DNA of 64,000 nt from Aeromicrobium sp. A1-2 (GTDB lineage Bacteria > Actinomycetota > Actinomycetes > Propionibacteriales > Nocardioidaceae). Both the position numbers and the translations under genes were made by a program. The stretch covers positions 2,542,001 to 2,606,000 of the forward strand of contig NZ_CP027482.1 in the NCBI RefSeq assembly GCF_003443875.1, given 5' to 3'. The notes beneath the pieces were generated by a model. It was not told where the DNA came from, searched no databases, and saw only the letters and a program-made list of their open reading frames with translations. Position 1 is the stretch's first letter. Each line of letters begins with the position of its first letter. This document shows positions 54,660 to 63,089 of the stretch, one piece after another.

Positions 54660-56255
54660 CTAGTCGAACTCAGGAAGCTCGCGCTTCATGACCTTCCCGG
54701 TCGGGTTGCGTGGGAGCTCGCCGAGGAACTTGATCTTGCGCGGCACGGCGAAGCGCGGGACATGCTCCTTGGCGTATGCCACGAGATCGGCCTCGGTCAT
54801 CGAGGCGCCGTCCTTGATCACGACGTACGCTGCCAGGGCCTGGCCGAAGGTCTCGTCAGGGATACCGGTCACGACGACGTCCGAGATGTCCGGGTGTTCG
54901 ATCAGGGAGTCCTCGAGCTCACGCGGGAAGACGTTCTCCCCGCCCACAACGACCATGTCGTCATCGCGACCCGAGACGAACAGCCGACCATCACGGTCGA
55001 AGAAGCCCAGATCACCCGTGCTCATCAACCCGTCCGCGAACGACTTGGTGTTGCCATCGGTGTAGCCGCCGAACGGCATGTCGTTGCCGACGTGGATCAC
55101 ACCGGTCTCGCCCTGCGGCAGCTCGGCGCCGTCCGCGTCCAGGATCTTGACCGATGTACGGAATGGCGGCGTGCCGGCGGTGCCGGGCGCCTCGCGCAAG
55201 TCCTTGGGGCTGGCGATCGTGACCCATCCCGTCTCGGTCGCCCCGTAGAAGTTGTAGACCGAGTCGGTGAACAGGTCCATGAAGTGGTTGGCCAGGTCGC
55301 CGGCGAGGGCCGATCCGCTGCTCGCGGTCACCTCGAGCGATGTGACGTCAGTCTTCTCGACCAGTTCCGGGTCCGCGTCGACAAGTCGCTGCATCATGAG
55401 CGGCACGACGACCAGCACCTTGGCCCGGTGCTGCTCGACATCACGCAGCACCTGCTCGGCCGAGAACTTGCGGCGCAGGACGTACGTCGGGGCCGTCGAC
55501 AGGCCGAAGCCGAAGTTGATCAGCCCCCAGGAGTGGAACAGCGGGGCGGCCAGCACCACGGTGGAGTTGCCGCGGTAGGGAATCGCACCGAAGAACGCTA
55601 TGAGCGGCTTGAGGTCTGCGGGCTCCTCACGCTTGGCTCCCTTGGGCAGGCCCGTCGTGCCGGAGGTGAAGATGATGATCTGGCCGTGGCGGGACGGCTT
55701 GTCGTGTGCCGCGGTGGGTCGGCCCGTCATCAGGCTCGCGACGCTTGCGTACCTCGCCGGAGCGTCGTCGTCGGCCCAGCACAGCACGAGCTCGTCGTCG
55801 TCGATGTCGGCGCCGACCTCGAGGAATTCCTGATCGAGGATCACGAGCTTGGCGCCTTCGCGGCGGGAGAGGTCCCCGAGCTGCGAGCGGCTGGCCATGG
55901 TGTTGAGCAGCAGGACACGACCGCCGGCCTGCATGATCGCCACCATCGCGATGATCATGTAGCGGTGGTTGCGCGCCAGCACGGCGACCGAGTCGCCCGG
56001 CTCGAGGCCACGGTCCTTCAGCGCCTGGGTGAACTGGTTGACCTGCTCGGCGAGCTCGCGCCAGGTGATCTGACCTGCGTCGTCGATGATCGCGAGCTGC
56101 TTGGGGAAACGCGCTGCGGCGGCGTTGACGCCCGACGGAAATCCAGGTCCCCACTTCGCGAGCTGCCGCCCTGCGCCGAGCAGACGATGCGGGAGCACCG
56201 GCTTGAGCATGCCGATCTGTCGAAAGACCTTCAGCGTGTAGCCCAAGTCGCCCAT
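54660..56255 (-). CDS. AMP-dependent acyl-CoA ligase (FadD-like)
   Basis: 531 residues. Adenylate-forming motifs are all present: IIFTSGTTGLPKGAKREEP (P-loop), YNFYGATETGWVT, STGDLGFFDRDGRLFVSGRDDD with the hinge Asp/Arg, and NPTGKVMKREL with the catalytic Lys. A FadD-type long-chain or related acid substrate is likely. ATG 56255 has GAGG five bases upstream; the frame open to 56609 overlaps the sugar transferase. A candidate -10 TACACT lies at 56311-56316. Confidence 0.9.
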   Translation of the reverse strand: MGDLGYTLKVFRQIGMLKPVLPHRLLGAGRQLAKWGPGFPSGVNAAAARFPKQLAIIDDAGQITWRELAEQVNQFTQALKDRGLEPGDSVAVLARNHRYMIIAMVAIMQAGGRVLLLNTMASRSQLGDLSRREGAKLVILDQEFLEVGADIDDDELVLCWADDDAPARYASVASLMTGRPTAAHDKPSRHGQIIIFTSGTTGLPKGAKREEPADLKPLIAFFGAIPYRGNSTVVLAAPLFHSWGLINFGFGLSTAPTYVLRRKFSAEQVLRDVEQHRAKVLVVVPLMMQRLVDADPELVEKTDVTSLEVTASSGSALAGDLANHFMDLFTDSVYNFYGATETGWVTIASPKDLREAPGTAGTPPFRTSVKILDADGAELPQGETGVIHVGNDMPFGGYTDGNTKSFADGLMSTGDLGFFDRDGRLFVSGRDDDMVVVGGENVFPRELEDSLIEHPDISDVVVTGIPDETFGQALAAYVVIKDGASMTEADLVAYAKEHVPRFAVPRKIKFLGELPRNPTGKVMKRELPEFD

Positions 56256-56355
56256 GCAGTCCTCACATCCGTTCGTCGCCCATCGCCGGTGCGTCGGGTC
56301 AAACGTGGGCAGTGTAACAACGGGTTGCAGTGATCGTCCCCGGTTCACGATGCGC

Positions 56356-57780
56356 TCAGAGGGCGCCATCGCGGGCCAGGACGGCCCTGAAGGTGCGGGC
56401 CAGGATCGCCAGGTCGAGCCGCAGGTTCCAGTTGTTGACGTACTGCAGATCCATCCGGATCGACTCCTCCCACGACAGCGCGGAGCGTCCACTGACCTGC
56501 CACAGGCCCGTGAGCCCGGGCTTGACGTGCAGCCGCCGCCAGACCCATTCGCTGTACTGGGAGGTCTCGGCCTCGAGTGCAGGACGGGGCCCGACCAACG
56601 ACATCTCACCCTTGAGGACGTTCAGCAGCTGCGGAAGCTCGTCCAGCGAGGTCCGGCGCAGGAGCCGCCCGAACCTGGTGATGCGAGGGTCGTCGCGCAG
56701 CTTGAACAGCGGGCCGGCGCCCTCGTTGCGGACCTGCAGAGCCGCAAGCCGTTCCTCGGCGTCGACCACCATGGTCCTGAACTTGTAGATCGTGAACGGT
56801 TCGCCGTCACGCCCCGACCGCACCTGGCGGAAGACCGCAGGACCTCGTGAGCCGAACCGCACTCCGAAGGCGATCAGCGCGAGGAGCGGCGCCAGGAGGA
56901 CCAGCGCCACACCGGCGACAGCCCTATCCATCAGTGACTTGGCCGCCTTCGACATCAGGTGGTCATTGGGCGCGCGAAGGGACAGCGCGATCTGGTCTCC
57001 GACCCGGCGCGGACGGAGGTACTCCACATGGTCACTCATGTCCGCCACGACGAGGCACTCGACCTCGGCACGCTGCAGTGCCCAGGCGAGGTGCCGCAGT
57101 GCGGGCGTGGCGAAGGCCCGCCCGCTGGCGATGACGACCGCGGTCGCGCGATGCTCCGCGACCGCGGCGAGCACCTCCCGGACGACCCCCGCCAGCGCCT
57201 CGTCGGTGACCGATCCGAGCGGAGCCAGCTCGTGCGGCGCACGCCACGAGCAGGTCGCGACGACGTTGACGTCCTGTCGACCCGCCCAGCGCGTCGACAG
57301 ACGACGGACCGACTCGACCTGGCCGACCAGGATCGTCGGCGTGTGTCGGAGCAGCTGCCGATGGGCCAGGGCAGAGAGAGTGGACACCACGGGACCGGCC
57401 AGCACTGCCGCCGTGGCATGGCGGATCTGGACCGAGATCTCCGCATCCGCGATCACGAGCAGCAGGGTCGCCGCGCCGAGCAGCTCCGCCAGACGGATGG
57501 CCGGTTTGAAGGAGCGGGCCCGCTCGTACGCCGGGAGAGCGGCGAAGCTGTAGACCAGCCACGCGCCCACCAACGCGACGGCTCCGCCGGTCCACGCTTC
57601 GGGCAGCGCGAAATATCGGTCGGCAACCAGCCACGTCGCCACCAGTGCCGTGGCGTAGCCGAGAACTCCCTGCCGGATCACCGTGACGGGCAGCCCGACC
57701 AGACGACGCCGTCGGACGGCACGCATCGGCAGCTCGGTCCGCAGGCCCCGCAGGGGTGCTTCGACGTCCATGACCGCCAT
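56356..57780 (-). CDS. Initiating sugar transferase (polyprenyl glycosylphosphotransferase)
   Basis: 474 residues. Four or five N-terminal membrane helices and a CoA-binding-like middle domain precede a last helix (about 282-303) and the catalytic domain: RQVRSGRDGEPFTIYKFRTM, DELPQLLNVLKGEMSLVGPRP and VKPGLTGLWQVSGRS. This is the WbaP/CpsE type that moves a sugar phosphate to undecaprenyl phosphate to start a polysaccharide repeat. ATG 57780 shares its first base with the last base of the GT2 stop (TGATG), so the genes are coupled. Confidence 0.93.
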   Translation of the reverse strand: MAVMDVEAPLRGLRTELPMRAVRRRRLVGLPVTVIRQGVLGYATALVATWLVADRYFALPEAWTGGAVALVGAWLVYSFAALPAYERARSFKPAIRLAELLGAATLLLVIADAEISVQIRHATAAVLAGPVVSTLSALAHRQLLRHTPTILVGQVESVRRLSTRWAGRQDVNVVATCSWRAPHELAPLGSVTDEALAGVVREVLAAVAEHRATAVVIASGRAFATPALRHLAWALQRAEVECLVVADMSDHVEYLRPRRVGDQIALSLRAPNDHLMSKAAKSLMDRAVAGVALVLLAPLLALIAFGVRFGSRGPAVFRQVRSGRDGEPFTIYKFRTMVVDAEERLAALQVRNEGAGPLFKLRDDPRITRFGRLLRRTSLDELPQLLNVLKGEMSLVGPRPALEAETSQYSEWVWRRLHVKPGLTGLWQVSGRSALSWEESIRMDLQYVNNWNLRLDLAILARTFRAVLARDGAL

Positions 57781-58697
57781 CAGATGCCCCTCCCGAACAT
57801 ATTGGCGGCCCGAGCGATGGCGCCCGCAGACGCAAGACGGTAGGAGATCAGCAGTCCGAGCCAGGCCCGCACGTTGAGTCGCTGGGCGCTCAACGCCTGC
57901 CGCAGCCACGGTCGAGACTGGTTGCGCTTCCCTGCCGCTGCGAGCGCGAAGCCGATCTGTGAGCTGATCCTCGCGAGGGCGCCAGCATCCTGCTGCAGTG
58001 CTGTGTGCTTGTCGAGCAGGTAGGTCAGGCCTGCGGCGTACTGCTCCCACTTGCCGTAGAAAAATGACTGCCCGGACCAGCGCACCGAGACGAGCGGCTC
58101 GTTGACGAGCCTGATCGCCGTGTGCTGGGCCGCCGTCAGCAGGACGTCATAGTCCTCGCCGTAGCTGCCCGGCAGGTCCTCGTCGATCATCCCGACCTGA
58201 TCGACCAGAGTGGTTCGACGAAACACGAAGCTGCTCGAGTGCAGGCCCGCGATCCGGTCTCGCACCAGGTCGGCATGGGTCACGGTCGTCAACGGAACGG
58301 GCCGCTCGTGCGTGCGCCGGCCATCATCGACCAGCATCGCGCTACCGACCAGCCCGACCTCGGAATGAGCTGCAAAGATCGCCATCTGCTTCTCGAGCTT
58401 GTTCGGAGCCCAGGTGTCATCGTCGTCGAGGAAGGCGACGAAGTCGTGCTTGGACTGCACGATTCCCATGTTGCGCGCGCCAGCCAGCCCGCGTACACGC
58501 TCGTTGGTCACCGCGGTCATCGCGCGTCGGGGACCCGTGACGACGTCGGGCAGCTCGGGTTCGCACGCATCGAACACGATGATGATCTCGATCTCCCCGC
58601 CATACGTCTGGTCGACGATGCTCTGCACCGCCAGGCGCATGAGCTCGGGACGCCGGTGCGTCGGGACGACCGCAGTGACCGAGGGGGGCTCGGACAT
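57780..58697 (-). CDS. Glycosyltransferase family 2
   Basis: 305 residues. GT-A fold: TAVVPTHRRPELMRLAVQSI, NMGIVQSKHDFVAFLDDDDTW (DDDD 91-94, the metal-binding DxD site) and a later DEDLPGSYGEDYDVLL as acid region. A C-terminal helical stretch of 80 residues follows. It adds a sugar to the lipid-linked repeat; donor and acceptor unknown. The start has GAGGAG about 5 bases upstream and lies 2 bp after the cytidylyltransferase stop. Confidence 0.92.
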   Translation of the reverse strand: MSEPPSVTAVVPTHRRPELMRLAVQSIVDQTYGGEIEIIIVFDACEPELPDVVTGPRRAMTAVTNERVRGLAGARNMGIVQSKHDFVAFLDDDDTWAPNKLEKQMAIFAAHSEVGLVGSAMLVDDGRRTHERPVPLTTVTHADLVRDRIAGLHSSSFVFRRTTLVDQVGMIDEDLPGSYGEDYDVLLTAAQHTAIRLVNEPLVSVRWSGQSFFYGKWEQYAAGLTYLLDKHTALQQDAGALARISSQIGFALAAAGKRNQSRPWLRQALSAQRLNVRAWLGLLISYRLASAGAIARAANMFGRGI

Positions 58698-58699
58698 TC

Positions 58700-59137
58700 T
58701 CACTCCTCGTGCCCGGCGAGGAACGATCGCAGCATCGAGCTGGACGTGTGACGCGTGTAGGGGAAATAGACGACGGCCGCGCCGACCTCCCTCATGGTGC
58801 GCTCGAGGCGGTAGCCCTTGGGTGTCCCCTGCCAGTCGTTGCCCTTGAAGATCACGTCGAAGGGCCGCTGCTGCCACACGGCGTTCTTGTCCTCCGACCG
58901 ATCGATGATGACCTCGTCGACGATGCCCAGCGCCGAGATGATGTCGATCCGCTCATCACAGGGAACCACCGGGAGCCGTCCCTTGAGGTGCTCGACGTAT
59001 TCGTCGCTCGCCACACCCACGACCAGGTGGTGACAGTGGTTGCGGGCCCGCCGCAGAAGGTTCAGGTGACCAACGTGGAACATGTCGAAGACGCCGCTGG
59101 AGTAGCCGACTTCGAACTTCTTCCGTGCTTCGCTCAC
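58700..59137 (-). CDS. Cytidylyltransferase-like protein (TagD/glycerol-3-phosphate cytidylyltransferase type)
   Basis: 145 residues, as in TagD. GYSSGVFDMFHVGHLNLLRRA with the HVGH catalytic motif (21-24) and GRLPVVPCDERIDIISAL place it in the family that makes CDP-glycerol or related activated alcohols. The C-terminal RTEGISTT-like motif of TagD reads YTRHTSSSMLRS here. It is the first gene of a three-gene operon with GT2 and the sugar transferase, suggesting a glycerol-phosphate or similar group in the polymer. GTG start with GGGG four bases upstream. Confidence 0.85.
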   Translation of the reverse strand: MSEARKKFEVGYSSGVFDMFHVGHLNLLRRARNHCHHLVVGVASDEYVEHLKGRLPVVPCDERIDIISALGIVDEVIIDRSEDKNAVWQQRPFDVIFKGNDWQGTPKGYRLERTMREVGAAVVYFPYTRHTSSSMLRSFLAGHEE

Positions 59138-59157
59138 TGGTCCCCGCGCCTTTGGTT

Positions 59158-59179
59158 GGTCTCACCTGAGAGAGAGACC
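59158..59179 (-). terminator. Hairpin in the gap after the sigma-factor gene
   Basis: GGTCTC and GAGACC pair around a 10-base loop, about 70 bp after the sigma gene stop and just before the cytidylyltransferase start. It may end the sigma transcript or act in the operon leader. Confidence 0.35.
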
Positions 59180-59250
59180 TGGGGCTGGATAGTGACGAGC
59201 TTCGGCCCTACTTTCGCGCAACGGGACGGTCCTGGCAGCCGCTCCGTGGG

Positions 59251-60630
59251 TCAGGGCGTGACGACGATGGGAAGATCCCCCGCGGCGCCCTTGACGGTGT
59301 CGACCACCGAGGTGCCAGCGTCGGTCAGCCCCTGAGGTGTCGACCCGTCGGGGCGGCCCGTGCCGAGCGATGCCAGCAGACCTGCGGCACCACTGATGGG
59401 CTCGCGAACCTGCGACTTTGGCGAGTCCCGGCGAGTCATCGAGGCGACTGGCGGAGCCTCGTTCTCGGCGGGCCCAGGCGTGCCGTCCTCATCGGTGGCC
59501 GCGCTCTCGGGTGTCGGCGTGGCTTCAAGAGCCGCGGCCCTCGCCGGGTGTTCTTCCCGGGCGTCGACCGATCTGGCGCTGTCGTGCGGCGCGTCGGCCC
59601 GAGCGACCTGTGGGTCCGTCAAAGATCCGGGTCCCTGCGAGCCGAAGGGAATGCGCGGAGGGTTGACGACGGGCGCTGCCACTCCGATGACGGTTGCGGT
59701 GGTGAGCGCCGCTGCCGCCACGGTAGGGGCCACTGCCATCGCTGCGGCCTTCCCGACGACCGCCAGGTGCGTGAGGAGTGCGGCCATTCCCCCAGCACCC
59801 ACCGCGAGACCGACGACCACGAGCGCCACGCCACCGGACACCGAGACCGCGAGCGAGGCCGGAGCGATGATCGCGCCGACCTCACGATTGACCTCCTGCA
59901 GGTCCAGATAGATCGCCATGCAGCGCGGGCAGGACTCGAGGTGGCCGTGGATCTTCTCCTGCTCGCGCCCGGATGCCGTCCTGCGTACGAACCCGGACAG
60001 CTTGCTGCGGACCGCGCGACAGGTCCGCCCGGCCGTGTCATCGCTCTTGATGTGCTGTTGGAGGTAGGCCTCCCGCAGGCCCGACCTCGCCCGGTAGACC
60101 AGCGCCGAGACGCTGTTGGCCGACATGCTGAGCAGCGGGCCCAGCTCCTGTGGTTTGCGGCCCTCGACATCGAGGTGCCACAGGACCGTCCGCCAGCGGC
60201 TGGGGAGCGACTCGTAGGCGGCGCGGATCGCAGACTTCTCAAACTCGTCGAGCTGCCCCGCGCCGAATTTCACGGCCGTGTCGATCTGTGTCTCGTCATC
60301 GGTCGGCACGACCCGTTGGCGCGCCTTGGCCCGACGACCGGCCTCGTGCCGAATCGTGGTGAACAGATAGGCGCGGAAGGCCCGATCGGGCCCCTTGCCC
60401 CGCCGCACCAGGTCGAGGACCTGGGTGAAGGACTCCGCGACCACATCATCGGCCTCGTCACCCTGGCCGAGGTGACGGGCCAGCCGGAGCGCCGGGTACT
60501 CGTAGCGCGCGAACAGCACGGCAAATGCCTCTTGGTCGTCGATGCGAGCCATCGACAGGAGCTCCACATCATCGCGTTCAGCGAGCGGAGTTACTGCTTC
60601 AGGCACGTCGACAGCGTCAACGTTTTGCAA
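59251..60630 (-). CDS. ECF-type sigma factor fused to zinc-finger, membrane segment and extracytoplasmic tail
   Basis: 459 residues. Sigma region 2 (LFARYEYPALRLARHLGQGDEADDVVAESFTQVLDLV) and region 4 (YESLPSRWRTVLWHLDVEGRKPQELGPLLSMSANSVSALVYRARSGLREA) come first. An anti-sigma zinc-finger-like HGHLESCPRCMAIYLDL then leads to one or two membrane helices (VALVVVGLAVGAGGMAALL and ALTTATVIGVAAPVV) and a 120-residue Pro/Ala/Asp-rich outside tail. Sigma and anti-sigma parts are thus one tethered protein. TTG 60630 has AGGGGA six bases upstream; an in-frame ATG at 60678 without a ribosome site is the alternative. Confidence 0.85.
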   Translation of the reverse strand: MQNVDAVDVPEAVTPLAERDDVELLSMARIDDQEAFAVLFARYEYPALRLARHLGQGDEADDVVAESFTQVLDLVRRGKGPDRAFRAYLFTTIRHEAGRRAKARQRVVPTDDETQIDTAVKFGAGQLDEFEKSAIRAAYESLPSRWRTVLWHLDVEGRKPQELGPLLSMSANSVSALVYRARSGLREAYLQQHIKSDDTAGRTCRAVRSKLSGFVRRTASGREQEKIHGHLESCPRCMAIYLDLQEVNREVGAIIAPASLAVSVSGGVALVVVGLAVGAGGMAALLTHLAVVGKAAAMAVAPTVAAAALTTATVIGVAAPVVNPPRIPFGSQGPGSLTDPQVARADAPHDSARSVDAREEHPARAAALEATPTPESAATDEDGTPGPAENEAPPVASMTRRDSPKSQVREPISGAAGLLASLGTGRPDGSTPQGLTDAGTSVVDTVKGAAGDLPIVVTP

Positions 60631-60678
60631 TTCATTTCCCCTGGAATGTGTTGCGAGCCCGCCAGATGATGGCGCCAT

Positions 60679-61001
60679 CGCGTGCGTGTCACCGATCGTT
60701 ACGGCCTTCGCAGCATGGCACGGCGCAATTGACTTTTCCAGAAGAGCAAGGGTGTCTACAACTGCCCTGCGGGGCGCGACACCTGAAATTTTTCGACCTT
60801 GACGCTGCTGCAGGCGGAACCGGCCAACCGGCAACACCCAAAGTTTTTCGTCGTTTGAGCGGTCGGAACCCACTGATGCAGGCGTCTGGGCAGCGTACGC
60901 GGGCAGAAAACCAACGCGTCCACGTCATACCCGGGCCCCGTTCCACTCTTCTTGGGAGAGCCCACGATCCTGTGCGCTCGACCTGACCCTGAGGACACCA
61001 G
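60679..61001. other. Divergent intergenic region between sigma factor and Wzz genes
   Basis: About 320 bp without a convincing gene. It is less GC-rich than its surroundings and contains two TTTTTCG motifs about 50 bp apart on the plus strand (near 60788 and 60845). A TTGACT hexamer lies at about 60729. On the minus strand, GGAAC followed by 15 bases and CGTG (near 60925-60948) has the shape of an ECF promoter reading toward the sigma gene. These are pattern matches only. Confidence 0.35.
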
Positions 61002-62294
61002 ATGCCCACCGCCCCGCAGCCCGCACAGCTCACCGACATCGTTGGTGGGCTACGTCGGCACTGGCCGATCGTCGCCGTCATCGCGCTGACCGGCCTCGTG
61101 CTGGGCGTCCTCGCTTCATTCGCGGTCCCGGCGAGATACACCTCGACGAGCACGGTGGCCGTCCACCCGTTGACCTCTGACCCGCTCGGCAACGGGATCG
61201 ACACGTCGCGCTCGGTCAGCATGCCAACGGAAAAGGGCCTGGTCACCTCGCGAAAGGTTGCCGAGGCGGCTGCTGACCTGCTGCGTCCGCAGCACTCGCT
61301 GAGTCCCGATCGCATCATCGGGTCGACCACGGTGGACATCCCGGAGGACTCGTTGATCTTGACGATCAACTTCTCCGGCGACACCCCGAAGCAGGCTGCG
61401 GCTGCTGCCGACGCGGTTGCGCAGGGCTATCTCGCGACGCGGCGCGAAGACGCCTCCGGCGAGATCCAGCGGCTCACCAAGTCGGCCACGGCACAGATCG
61501 GCGACATCCAGGTCGCTGCCAAGCAGGCCGCGTACGACACACCCATCGCACAGCGCTCGCTTCGTATCCAGGCCGAGGCGCTCGGCACCAAGCTGGCCGA
61601 GCTCGGCAACGTCGATCTCGACCCCGGGCAGATCGTCGGGGAGGCCGTCTCCCCGACGGAGCGCTCGACCCCCGGAGCTGTCTCGCTGGGTCTGGGCGGG
61701 CTGTTCCTCGGCCTGCTGATCGGCATTCCGGTCGCGCTGCTGCGCAAAGACGAGGACTCCGAGATCGGCGGGGTCGATGGGCTGCACGCGATCGGTGATC
61801 AGATCGTGCTGGACGGAACCAAGGACATCAACCGCGCCGACACCTGGGACATCGCCGCATTCATGCTCAAGATCCCGGCCAACATCGAGGACGACGGCCC
61901 GTTCATGATCATGGTCGACGCGGAGGAAGGTCCCGACAGCACGTTCACCCCGGGCCAGGAGCTCGTCGACGCGCTCGAACGCCGCGGACGCTCCGCCCGG
62001 TTCGTCGACGCGAGCGCGATCAACGAGGGCAAGATCAGTCGCGGTTGGCCGACCGCGAGAAAGCGCATCTCATGGGCCGGGGAGATCGTCATCATCGACA
62101 CCACGAATCTGACCTCGGACGCCAACAAGGTCGCGCTTGCGACCCGATCCGACTCGGTCCTGCTGGCCCGCTCCACGACCGACGATGCCCTGGCACTGCG
62201 CCGGTTGGCCGGGCTGCTGCGCTCCAAGAGCGTCGACATCGCCCTGACGGCACTGTTTCCGCCGCGGCCGGAGATGATCACGCTCAACCGCTAG
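61002..62294 (+). CDS. Wzz-like chain-length protein with degenerate BY-kinase domain
   Basis: 430 residues. A Wzz-type N-terminus: helix about 22-42, extracytoplasmic region of about 185 residues with coiled-coil character, second helix near 225-246. The cytoplasmic part resembles a bacterial tyrosine kinase/ParA-like fold but the Walker A loop is lost: where kinases have a GEGKST-type loop it reads VDAEEGPDSTFTPG, and the Walker B-like strand is EIVIIDTTNL. No C-terminal Tyr cluster is present. It probably controls polymer length or export without ATPase activity. GAGG lies 7 bases before the ATG. Confidence 0.82.
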   Translation: MPTAPQPAQLTDIVGGLRRHWPIVAVIALTGLVLGVLASFAVPARYTSTSTVAVHPLTSDPLGNGIDTSRSVSMPTEKGLVTSRKVAEAAADLLRPQHSLSPDRIIGSTTVDIPEDSLILTINFSGDTPKQAAAAADAVAQGYLATRREDASGEIQRLTKSATAQIGDIQVAAKQAAYDTPIAQRSLRIQAEALGTKLAELGNVDLDPGQIVGEAVSPTERSTPGAVSLGLGGLFLGLLIGIPVALLRKDEDSEIGGVDGLHAIGDQIVLDGTKDINRADTWDIAAFMLKIPANIEDDGPFMIMVDAEEGPDSTFTPGQELVDALERRGRSARFVDASAINEGKISRGWPTARKRISWAGEIVIIDTTNLTSDANKVALATRSDSVLLARSTTDDALALRRLAGLLRSKSVDIALTALFPPRPEMITLNR

Positions 62295-62342
62295 ACCCAA
62301 CCCGGGGCGGACTGGCGGCCCGTACGACGACGAGGACATCCC

Positions 62343-63086
62343 ATGGGCGACGCACGACGCACGCTGGCCGACTACTTCGAGCTGGTCGATGTGGCGCAAG
62401 ACCGCCTAAACGGCACCAACGCGACCGACTCGCGGTTGCGCAGGATCACCAAGCACGCCGTGCCGGTCCGATTCCGGGGCACCGCGCGCATGCTCGTGAC
62501 GGATGCGATCACCCCGATCCAGCGACGCAAGGCACGACGCATCCAGCAGGAGCCCCCGGCGCTCCGCCTGCACCTGGGCAGCGGCGGCCAGCCGAAGTCG
62601 GGCTGGCTCAACGTTGACCTGGCCGGCGATCCCGTCGAGCTGGTCTGGGACCTCGCTCACGGAGTGCCGTTCGAGGACGCCCGTGTCGATGCGATCTTCC
62701 ACGAGCACCTGCTCGAGCACATCCCGCTCCGAGCCGGCGCGGGCCTGCTGGACGAGTGCTACCGGGTCCTGCGGCCCGGTGGGATCCTGCGAGTCGGCGT
62801 GCCTGACGCAGGCGCGTTGCTGGAGTCCTACACCGGCGACGGGACGTACATCGGCGCGCTGCATCCCGACCGGCCGACCCGCATGCTCGCGCTCCAGGAG
62901 CTCTTCTACTGGCACCGCCACACCACGATGTTCGACGAGGAGACGCTGGCGCTGCTGTTCCGTGCAGCTGGATTCCCGGAGCCGTCCAGACGGTCCTTCG
63001 GCGAATCCGACCTCGACTCCGCACCGGACACCGAGCGGCGTCGCGCCGAGACGCTCTACATGGAGGCGCGCAAGCCGCTGGCCTGA
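62343..63086 (+). CDS. SAM-dependent methyltransferase (class I) of the polysaccharide locus
   Basis: 247 residues. The SAM-binding LRLHLGSGGQPKSGWLNVDL (about 74-93) and the HEHLLEHIPL, ECYRVLRPGGILRVGVPD pattern are those of methyltransferases in glycan clusters. An N-terminal 70-residue basic helical region is unassigned. It follows the Wzz gene by 48 bp with GAGG seven bases before the ATG, the same spacing as in wzz, so both are in one operon. It probably methylates a sugar or related group. Confidence 0.88.
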   Translation: MGDARRTLADYFELVDVAQDRLNGTNATDSRLRRITKHAVPVRFRGTARMLVTDAITPIQRRKARRIQQEPPALRLHLGSGGQPKSGWLNVDLAGDPVELVWDLAHGVPFEDARVDAIFHEHLLEHIPLRAGAGLLDECYRVLRPGGILRVGVPDAGALLESYTGDGTYIGALHPDRPTRMLALQELFYWHRHTTMFDEETLALLFRAAGFPEPSRRSFGESDLDSAPDTERRRAETLYMEARKPLA

Positions 63087-63089
63087 TGC

